In this document: positions 55,496 to 64,000 of the stretch, piece after piece | How the letters are laid out: the number at the start of each line of letters is the position of its first letter | Position numbering within the stretch: position 1 is the stretch's first letter | From: Rhynchopus euleeides | Taxonomy: Eukaryota > Euglenozoa > Diplonemea > Diplonemida > Diplonemidae | Length of the DNA: 64,000 nucleotides | Reading direction: 5' to 3' | Assembly (NCBI GenBank): GCA_963210315.1 | Contig: OY723290.1 | Span: 992,001-1,056,000, forward strand | Position numbers and translations under genes: made by a program | The notes under the pieces: generated by a model | Databases searched by the model: none | Told to the model about the DNA's origin: nothing | Seen by the model: the letters and a program-made list of their open reading frames with translations, nothing else

Positions 55496-58230
55496 TTTTT
55501 TTTTAACTTCGTTCCCGTCCCCCCACGTTGTGCGCTACGTCGTTGTAGCGTTGGCTCACTCGTGTGCTTCTTTCCGGGGTCGGGTCAGGGATAGTGCCCT
55601 GTGTGGTGCCGTTTTTTCCCGCAGAGCGGGTGGGTTGCCGTGCGTCGACACGGAGACACCTCCCCATTAAAAGCCAAAGTTTTTGTGTTGAGACGTCTTC
55701 ACCTGATATGGCAAAGGTCCTGTTCGTTGGTTTCCCCCTGGTCTGTCGCGCCCATCAGGGTGCGTGGACAGGGCCCGTACTTTGTTTTCATTCGTGTTCT
55801 GTGATTTGTGACCAACCCGCCCCTTGCCCCGCCCGGTTGAGGTCCCTACCCCTTCCCCCGTTTCGTCAGTAGCTCCGTCTCGGTCTCGTGGAGCAGGCCT
55901 GCGTCCATCAGGAAACGCAGGGTGGTCACGGGCCGGGTGAGGAGTAGGACATGGGGGGAGAGGTTGTCCAGGTGTTTTTCCCGTAGGTCCTTAAGCTTCG
56001 GGCAGGTTCGCAGTAGGTGCTTCAGCGTCGTTTTCTGCACTGTGCATCCGTGCATGGGGCATTTCGGTGCCCTGTTTTTCGACATGTAGTCGAACAGGAG
56101 GTAGTGGCGGCGCGTCCGTAGCAGTCGCATCGTGCTGGCCCCGAGGCGGGTCAGCGCCGGTGTGTGTAGCGCGGGCCGGCGCGCTGTAGGCCCCGCCGAT
56201 TTAGGTGGCGTCCAGGCGTACAGACTTTTCTCGCCGGGCCGGGGCGTCCGCTCCGCAGTCACCCTCCGCACTGCCGCCTTCGCCGCCAGCAGTGTGATGG
56301 GCTCCGTCTGCAGCTGGTGGTTGTTCGTCCGCAGACCCGCCTGATAGTCTGCCAGTTCATTTCCCTCCACCCCGACGTGGGCCGGCACGTACTGCAAGGT
56401 GACAGTCGTGCCTGAGCTGGTGAGTGTGGCCAGGCCGCGCCAGACGTCGACAAGCGTTTCCGCTTTGGCACGGTGTGGCCCTGCTTCTAGCGCGTGCAGG
56501 GCGGATTGGCTATCCGTGAGAATCACGACGCGGGCTACACCCCTTGCTGCGATCATCTGAGTCGCCTCCCGCAGTGCTACCAGTTCCGCCTGGTAAGAGA
56601 CGCAGCTCTGGCCCGCCCCGACACTGCGCTTGTCGACGATGTCTGTTGTAGAAGGGTCCAGGAGGACAACACCCGCTCCTCCGACTCCCTCCTTTACCGA
56701 CCCGTCCGTGTAGGCGTGCAGCTCCGCCTGGGGGAGTCCCGCCAGCATCACCTGCGCCATAGCGTACCTCTCCGCGTCGGTCTGGTCGGGGTCGCTCCGG
56801 CTCAGGCCAGGGATGGCGGGGTGTATCTGGATGTTCCCGAGCATCCCTTGCCACTCCCACGGTGCCACCGGGTAGTGGGATATGATTGTGGCAGGGCCCG
56901 GGCTGCGTGTGTAGATGGCGGTGCGTTTGACCACCGATTCAGCCAAACGAAGCCACGTGCTGCCGGCGGTGCGCGACGCTTTTTGGATCGCCGTTGACCC
57001 CGGGGACCCACCAACCCGTCGAATCCGCTCGTACGCCGTAGCCGCTTCGGTGTACATCTTCTCTTCGAGGGTCGGCAGGTGTGCCTCCCACAGCAGTTCC
57101 GCTGTGTCCGTGGTGAAGGCGCAGCCCGTGATGAGCCGCGCAGCCCGGCGGTGGATCGTCTCCAGCTCGCCGAAGGCCTTGTTGGTGAGTGCGATCCCCC
57201 ATACGCATATGGCATAGGTTACCGCGGGGAGCACGTATGTTAGGTACACCTGCCGCAGTGTGTGCGCGTCGCAGCCCCAGTCTCGTCCTGCCAGCATGTG
57301 TAGGAGTGCTAGGCGGCGTCGGTAAGTGATCTTGACTTGCTCGAGGTGCGCGGTCATGCTGCAGGTCTCGTCGATGAGGACCCCCAGGTACTTCGTTCTG
57401 TCACCCCGCTTGACCAGACTCCCATCTGAGTAGGTGAGGGGGAGGTCGGTTTTCCGTATGCCCTCCGCATCTCGCCGTGACACGAAAGGGAGGAAGGAGG
57501 TTTTGTCGCGGGACAGGCGGAAACCAAGTCGGGGGAGGCATTCCTCGAGGAGGCCGAGTGCCGTTTCGGTCTTCGCTGTTGTGTCATCGATATCGTCCCC
57601 CGTGAGGAGGATGGCCAGATCGTCGGCAAATATGGCGGTATACCCTTTGCAGTGCGCGCTGAGGGTATTCGCCACCTCTGCCATGGCGCAGTTGAAGAGG
57701 AGGGGGGACAGCACTGTACCCTGGGGCACCCCCTCGGCCATGTGGTAGGTATCCCCGTGTGTACCACATACTGTCGTAGTCGCCCTTCGGTTGTCCAGGT
57801 AACTTGTGAACCACCGAAGGTATCGTGCTGGTGTGTTCATCTCTTTGAGGCGCCGGAGGATGGCATCTCGACTCACCGTGTCGTACGCCTTCTCCATGTC
57901 CACGGTGAGCAGGATTGCGCTGCGGCCTTCTGCCAGTGCATCCCGTGCCAGCTGTGTGAGCATCGCCACGTTGTCCACCGCGGACCTGTGGCGACGGAAG
58001 CCTGCCTGCACGTCGTTGAGGTTGTGCATCGGCTCTGTGGGGTCCTCCATGAGCTGTGTGAGCCTCTTGGCGATCATCCGTTCCATCACTTTGCTCGCCC
58101 CGCTCGTGAGTGCGATTGGACGGTAGGAGTTGGGGTCGGAGGCGGGTTTCCCCGGCTTGTGGATCGGGAAGAAATTTTTTTTTGTATTGGTGTTGAGAAC
58201 CACGAGCACTGCTGGTGCGAGGACGAGGCT
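55496..58230 (-). mobile_element. 5'-truncated non-LTR retrotransposon (LINE) with RNase H
   Basis: The coding part (55846-58209) is followed by ~340 bases of 3' UTR and an A9 tract (complement of 55496-55504). After it comes 'cggctgcctcgtcgtcc'. Near the 5' end (about 58220-58236) the minus strand reads 'cggtagcctcgtcctcg', a possible diverged target-site duplication. No endonuclease domain is present. RT plus RNase H suggests the I/Ingi group of clades. Confidence 0.75.
55846..58209 (-). CDS. LINE reverse transcriptase / RNase H polyprotein (N-terminus missing)
   Basis: 787 residues in one open frame. It opens just before the conserved 'PIHKPGK...NSYRPIALTS' block of the RT, so the upstream endonuclease region is absent. 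The frame has no natural ATG at its start (GTG at 58209). RT motifs are 'GVPQGTVLSPLLFN' and the catalytic 'FADDLAILLT'. RNase H follows with 'AYTDGSVKEG', 'SYQAELVALREA', 'LTDSQSALHAL' and 'PAHVGVEGNELAD', i.e. the D-E-D-D set. The C-terminus has a Cys/His knuckle (CPMHGCTVQKTTLKHLLRTC). The frame is uninterrupted, so the insertion is probably recent. It cannot retrotranspose alone without endonuclease. Confidence 0.9.
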   Translation of the reverse strand: MLVVLNTNTKKNFFPIHKPGKPASDPNSYRPIALTSGASKVMERMIAKRLTQLMEDPTEPMHNLNDVQAGFRRHRSAVDNVAMLTQLARDALAEGRSAILLTVDMEKAYDTVSRDAILRRLKEMNTPARYLRWFTSYLDNRRATTTVCGTHGDTYHMAEGVPQGTVLSPLLFNCAMAEVANTLSAHCKGYTAIFADDLAILLTGDDIDDTTAKTETALGLLEECLPRLGFRLSRDKTSFLPFVSRRDAEGIRKTDLPLTYSDGSLVKRGDRTKYLGVLIDETCSMTAHLEQVKITYRRRLALLHMLAGRDWGCDAHTLRQVYLTYVLPAVTYAICVWGIALTNKAFGELETIHRRAARLITGCAFTTDTAELLWEAHLPTLEEKMYTEAATAYERIRRVGGSPGSTAIQKASRTAGSTWLRLAESVVKRTAIYTRSPGPATIISHYPVAPWEWQGMLGNIQIHPAIPGLSRSDPDQTDAERYAMAQVMLAGLPQAELHAYTDGSVKEGVGGAGVVLLDPSTTDIVDKRSVGAGQSCVSYQAELVALREATQMIAARGVARVVILTDSQSALHALEAGPHRAKAETLVDVWRGLATLTSSGTTVTLQYVPAHVGVEGNELADYQAGLRTNNHQLQTEPITLLAAKAAVRRVTAERTPRPGEKSLYAWTPPKSAGPTARRPALHTPALTRLGASTMRLLRTRRHYLLFDYMSKNRAPKCPMHGCTVQKTTLKHLLRTCPKLKDLREKHLDNLSPHVLLLTRPVTTLRFLMDAGLLHETETELLTKRGKG

Positions 58231-61200
58231 ACCGCACAGACTCGATCTGTCCCATTTGATGACATATTTTTTTATTGTTTATTGGGTTGGGCCTTCGCTG
58301 GCAACTCCGAACCCCAAAGCGAGACCCCCCAGAAGATGTACACCGATGTTGATGGTTGTGGCAACAGGCCTGTGATGTGCATTCAAGACTGGCTTGACCT
58401 TTTGGGACATGTTGAACAAGTTGAACGTGTTCCAGCCGTCCTCCTCGCAGCCCGAGAGGTGCTGCTGCTTCGGATTCTGTCCACACGATGGCATTTTGAA
58501 CGGTTTGGCGAACAGAAGATACTGTGAGGGAACACCTCCAGTGAAAACAAGCCAGATCAAGGAGCTACCTTCAAAGTCTCAAACTCTGAGGTTCCCATTC
58601 AACCAGAACCGGATCGAGACGCGAGGATAACCAGCGACTGGCATGCACATTCATGCAGGCCTAATTATTGCCTTTGTATTCTTGATGGAGAATGCACCTA
58701 CGGCCCTGTCAGGGGCTGTGTCACTGGAGAAACAGAGACAGGAACAGAGAGAGAAAGAGATATTTGGGGACCCCTGTACGCACCGGACGGTGCGTCATTT
58801 ATTTGAGTGGGAAACCACCTTCTTTAGAGGCTCGAGTTGATGCTATCTCTGGGACCCACATACCAAAACCAGAGATAAGACCCTCTGAACTCCTCCGATG
58901 TTGGCTTTCCACGTACATCCCATGATGATTGAATGATTAACACCAAAGAAAAAGGAGGGGGAGGGGAAGGGTGATGTGAAGAAGTCTCTTGAAGTTTAAA
59001 AAAACCTTGACGCTTAATAAAACCATGTTTCTGTTTACGCGAGATTGAGGGGAAGAGTCGTGCCACTGCACCGGTTCTCCAAGCCCGCCACACATGGGGA
59101 GGGGGTGGGGGGGTGGGGCAAGCAGTGTCGACAAGAGAGACGTAAACACGAACTCTCTCTTCTTAGCAGCAGGTGGCGGGTGAGGAGGACCCCGCACAAC
59201 TCGCGGCTCTCAAAAATACCGTTCGCTTTGATCGTGTCTTCGTTCCTAAAAAGCTTTTGCGCGCCTTGCCCCGTCATCGACAAATACAAATGGCGTACCG
59301 GCCGAAGCCGTCACAACAATCTGCCCGACATTTTTCCCTTGATTTTTTGAGGGACAGCCCAAGGACCAAAACAGAGTGCAGGTTCTGCCCCTGAACTGCA
59401 AACTCAGCCATTTTTGAACCCCGCTCTCCCGTCACCCCCCCCCTCCCCCACGCACCGAGAGAAAGCAAATCTCATTTTGCAGACGCTCGGAAAAAAAATA
59501 TCTGAGCACAGGTAACAAGAACAGGACAGTAACATGAGCCAGAAGACTGACTGCTTCGGAATGAGGATGACAAAGACGAAGAAGGGATGGGACAGTGAAT
59601 TCTGCATCTCGTAGCATCTCAAATCTGATTTGTACATTTTGAGGGTACGCGGGCGGAAGTGTGTGTGGGGCGCGGGGGCGCGGGGTGGGGTAGGGGGGAA
59701 GGAGTGGAGGCGGAGATGCATGCTCGCACATGCCCTCCACAAACATGTCAGGACCTGGCACGATCCACGCAGCCGCCGTGATGCCAGCATCCGAGGTTAT
59801 ATATACCTCCTCACAGAGAGAACAGATTCTTCGCCAAAACGCATAAAATGACACCGGACAAAAAAGCAACCCCCCCCCCCCGCCCCTGGCTGTTACAACT
59901 TGGAGCACAGAGGCAACAGGCCAACAAACACGAAAGGCATAACCACACACACACACATCCTACTGGAGACTCTGCAGCAAGCGCCTTCCTTTGCCCGTTG
60001 ATAACCTCCCTCCTCTCTGCTGGAGTCACCTCCACACATTCCCCGCTCATCAAGAGACTGGGAGAAAGAGAATCAAGTCGGTCATCCCCGTGACATCCAG
60101 AGGCATCCCATCCTTCCCCATCTTTGTTGAACAATTTGAACACCTTTTTTGCTTTGCCGTGTCTCTTTACAGCCCCTGGTGAGAGAGGGCGAGCTGCTTT
60201 ACAGAACTGATTTGACTGGAGCCCTGCTGTGGGAGGTGGTGCTTAGGCGTGACGTGCCGATGAAGCCGGCAGCCACCACTTTATTGACAAAACGACAAGC
60301 TCTTGAGTGAGGCTAACACTGCATAAGATCGGTCTGCCTGAAACACGGGGTGGGGAGGAGGAGGGGGGCTGAGGAGAAAACCTTCACTCCACGGTGCCGT
60401 CGAGACATTATTTTTTTTGATGCGTTCCACCTTTTGTTTTGTGAGGAAAAATGAGCTACCGAAGAGCAAAAATCCTCCTCCCCCCCCCCTCTCTTTCTCC
60501 GACCAACGTGTCGTGACAGGCAACCCAATTGTTTGGTGGTGCGGGGGGTTGGTGCTGTACCACGAAATGTTGCGCGAAAAGCTGCGCGAGGGGAGGGGTG
60601 GGATGGGGGGCGGGGGGGAGAGAGAGACATCCAGACAACACAACGCAGACATACGGCATTCCGAGAGAAGAGCAGCGCTGCCAAGTAAGTTGGCAGTGCA
60701 GAGTCAACCCGAGGGACACCGTGAGCAGGTCAGGGCTAGCAGCCTGCTTCAACATGCCAGCCATCACTATATATTTTTTTTGATGTCGCCCGACGAACAA
60801 CCCTGACGGAGGGGTTGGCCAGGCAGTATGACGTATACAATGACATTCTTTGTTACACAAAAAAAACCGTTACACCGGATGAAGGGTTTGCAGACCATTT
60901 TTATTGCATACCACCAGCCTGATGGTGCCTTGCTTGAGGCTCGACAATCACATGCGTGGTGAGAGAGATTGCCTTGAATGAAAGACAGCCCAGCCTCAGC
61001 TGATGGTGCCCCTTCTTGTTTTCCTTTCTCTTTTATTTTTGTGCTGGCTTCGGCAGATCAATACCCCCTGGGGCCAAACAGATGGGCGGAGGGGACTAAC
61101 GGCCGGTCCTGCCATACATAACGTTACCAGAAGTCATTTTTTACTCCGAGAAGGCGCGGTACCCACCATTTTTTTTAGAAATATAAACACCGGAGAGCAT

Positions 61201-61357
61201 GTGCCTCCTCTTAACGAGCCGCGCAGAGAACGGGCCTCTCAAGCGTTTGCTATGTTCGTCGCCCTCCGCTAACCCTGTAACCAGGGTCGCATCACAGGAC
61301 GTTGCAGTGCGAGAGGCAGCTGGCGGCATCATGAAGAGACACAGAACAAGCTCTTTT
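58231..61357. other. Non-coding, nothing recognised
   Basis: 3.1 kb. A minus-strand frame at 58279-58560 has some protein-like stretches ('EEDGWNTFNLFNMSQKVKP') but no identifiable family. The rest is simple C/T-rich or G-rich sequence. Confidence 0.4.
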
Positions 61358-62226
61358 GGGGTAATACCGCCTGGTCGAATTCACACCATCTCAAACCATT
61401 TCACAAAATTTCACAAAAAATAGCAAAATTTCGCGGTGCAAAATTTGTGAATTTTTGTGAATTTTTGCGACTTCTGCGACTTTTTGTGACTTTTTGCGAC
61501 TTTCTGCGCCTTCTTGCGTTTTGGGCGGTGCTGGCACTTGGGCACTAATGGCGGATGCAGTGGTTTGGGTTTATGGAAAAAGGGTGGTGGACGTGATGCC
61601 CAACTCCTCCTGAAGGTACGCATTGTATCTGCTGCGCCAGCTGGGGAAACACGGCCCGGGGCCGTGCCACCCTGCAGCCACTGCAGGAAGTGCTGCCTCA
61701 GGGTTCCTCGGCAGTGGACCAACGCACATTGGCCGTGTGTGTCAGCGTCCGTCTTGGATCTCACAACGGTCACGCCATCTCCCACCCCTGAGGTCGCTGC
61801 TCTAACGAAGGTGCGCGGCACATGTCGTAGAGATCCACGAAACGGCAAGCAGTGGTGAACTGCAAGGCAAATCCTTGCCCTGGGGTGTATGGGACCTACC
61901 CTACCCCCCTTGGTGCTGGGGACAGATGGGGGGTACCCGACCCCCTTCGGGTCTCAAACCATTTCACAAAAAATCGCAAAAAATAGCAAAGCGTCACAAA
62001 AAATATCAGGCTTCGCAAAAAATCACACGCTCTCAAACCATTTCACAAAAAATCGCACAATCGCGAACCATTTCACAAAAAATCACAAAAAATAGCACAA
62101 TTGGAAACCATTTCACAAAAAATCGCAAAAAATAGCAGCGCGGTTTTTGTGAATTTTTGTGAATTTTTGGGGCGTTGTTCTTCGTTTTTGGGAGACGCTG
62201 TGAATTCGCCAAGGCGGTATTACCCC
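61358..62226. mobile_element. 869-bp TIR element with 'tttcacaaaa' subrepeats
   Basis: Left tip GGGGTAATACCGCCTGGTCG; the complement of the right tip is GGGGTAATACCGCCTTGGCG, both continuing to AATTCAC. Just inside, 'ccatttcacaaaa' recurs at least five times (61396, 61959, 62039, 62061, 62109), and inverted 'tttttgtgaattttt' runs face each other. No clear target duplication and no coding region. Confidence 0.6.
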
Positions 62227-64000
62227 ATCTTTGGCTGGATCTTTTTAAGGCGGGGCAGTTATCAGACCTACTCCCGGCGAAGTGGGAAAACCCCCGAGTG
62301 GCTCGGGGGGCAGTTAGATATTTTTGAACAAGGTTTGTCGTCGGATCACGACGATTTAGTAGGCATTTTTTTTAAAGCTGGTTGGATGCAGGAGAGAGAG
62401 CCACAACCGAGTTGTGCAGGTTGTGTGCGGGGATTCGCCGACCCAAACCATTTTTTTTCACCCCATTTTTTTTCCGGTGGGACACCGCGCATACTCTTCA
62501 TTACATCGTAGTCTTTTCAGGATTTGGAGGGCTTGGTTTTTCTTGTTGCAGGAGGAGTGCGACCCCAACCTCTCAGAGAGCCTCACCTGTCTGTTATGCA
62601 GGCTCGCAAGGAAGGGGCTAACACGGCCTTGGCACAAAGTCTTTTTTCCCTGAGCGATCGTTGTGATCTCAGGCAGGTTTTATCTGCGAATGCGTTTGCT
62701 TCTCTTGCAAGAGAGAGAAAAAAAAATCAAAAATAGAACCACGGCGATCAGCCCAACACATTTGCCTTTTATATTTTGCTTTGGCTAACTCGCTCCTCTC
62801 CGGGGATTTTCGAGGGTGGGGAGGGGTGGAATAGACCCATCACACGGAAGGAACAGGTATGGCACCGTCATATCATCGCGCGACCTGTCGCACAAAGTAC
62901 AGTCACGGAGCTCGCTGTCCCGCAAGGCGCTTCGCAGAGGGGCGTCTGCTGGCCTCCATCTGATGCATATTGATACAAAGTCTGCAGGATGTTCTGTGTG
63001 GCAAGGCCGCACTCTTTGATATGGCTATCCTAAGAACAGAAAGCCTGGCTTGTGCCGCACGGACCTGCATGCGTCGCTCAAGCATCCTGGGCAGAAGGGA
63101 AAAGCGCCGCACTCACAGCTGCGAAAATCGCCTTGTGGATAGCAGGCTACCGCCCGTCGGAAGTGTGAACGAACAGCGTGACGCATGTCACCAAACGCAT
63201 CAACGATGGACAGCCATATTCTGCTGCTCTGGTCTCCCGGGTGGAATGAGTGCGCAGGTCGGGTCATCTGAATGACCTTCCTTTAATTCACAGGGTCAGG
63301 TCATGGCGCGGGATTTGCCCTTTCAAGCAACGGGGAGGTACGAGAGGCGGCGACAATCAAACAAAATCAGACGAAAAAATAGCCGTCCTGAAGCGCGGCC
63401 TTGAGCCGTGTCAAAACGGCAACAGCATGCACCTTGCCATTTTCCTTTGATTTCTTTGGGCAATCCATTGAACACCAATATCGTGTGTGTGGGGTGGGGG
63501 CGACAAACGAACAAGGGGAGTGGGGCACGAAACTTACATAAACGATAAGGTGGTGGGGCGTGAGGTAGTTGGAGTATCAATTCCCGAACACATTTTTTTT
63601 TGCGTTTTCGGTGTTCTTGATACACAGCGCGCAGTACAACAAAGAAACCCCAAATAAAATATGCATGCGGATTTTTTTGTGTCGGTTTTTTTCGTTTTCA
63701 TGTGGATGATATATAAAATACCCCGATGGCGAACGCCTGGGCTTCGTCGCTACACTTTTCACACCCTCACACCCCTTTCACACCCCATACTGTATCATGC
63801 GGTGTGGAGCGCCCTTTTGACAACACTTTCCACCCATACATCACTTCTGAAAGACTTTTGAGCACCCTGGTACTGGACAGAGGATCCCAGACGCGATGCC
63901 AAACAGGGCTGATCGGCAGCCCTGGTCGGAATTGCGTCCTCTCCTCGCCACTGTCCCAGTGTTATTTTTGGCCCAGAAGACCACCATCCTGACGCGGAAG
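62227..64000. other. Non-coding to the window edge
   Basis: 1.8 kb with no recognisable gene or repeat. The last ~30 bases ('gaccaccatcctgacg') echo a phrase near 34298-34313, which may be chance. Confidence 0.4.

Noticed and set aside
61390-62130. CRISPR-like array of 'tttcacaaaa' repeats
   Set aside because: Repeats are short, unevenly spaced and imperfect, inside a TIR element of a eukaryotic genome with no cas genes.

Overview
This window looks like nuclear DNA of a unicellular eukaryote, probably an alga or other protist. It holds an intact beta-tubulin, a myristoylatable AGC kinase, a cyclic-nucleotide-gated-type channel, mitochondrial ribosomal protein genes, GT-AG introns, a LINE and many DNA-transposon-like elements. 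The clade cannot be fixed from the window alone. Nothing bacterial (operons, Shine-Dalgarno sites, CRISPR) was seen, and I found no convincing tRNA or rRNA gene. Every host gene I can support lies on the minus strand. Introns, where present, almost always start GTATGC or GTATGT.

Layout. 0-20 kb is a gene-rich block: a secreted HhH-like/P-domain-like protein, a ~290-residue protein of unknown function, a mucin-like surface protein, beta-tubulin, a secreted astacin metalloprotease and a small gene resembling mitoribosomal mL41. The spaces between these genes are mosaics of short repeat modules shared among intergenic regions, all in one orientation. 20-30 kb is largely gene-free and ends in a dense nest of terminal-inverted-repeat (TIR) elements, including a hierarchical palindrome of about 600 bp. 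30-33 kb shows no gene I can defend. 33.6-45 kb is a second gene block: AGC kinase (4 exons), coiled-coil protein, mitochondrial uL24m (5 exons) and an ion channel.

45.4-47.4 kb carries a TTAA-flanked element whose right TTAA duplication was itself split by a second, TA-targeting element. 48.3-51.9 kb is a close copy of 2.6-6.1 kb, including a second intact copy of the ~290-residue gene. 52-64 kb is mostly non-coding, with two small TIR elements, a 5'-truncated RT/RNase H LINE and an 869-bp TIR element.

Functionally the window mixes extracellular or cell-surface proteins (HhH-like/P-like protein, mucin-like protein, astacin), cytoskeleton (tubulin), signalling (kinase, channel) and mitochondrial translation (uL24m, possible mL41). 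No shared pathway is implied. The most unusual features are the shared intergenic modules, the 472-bp insertion with direct repeats that behaves like an intron inside the astacin zinc motif, and the nested G-run TIR elements.
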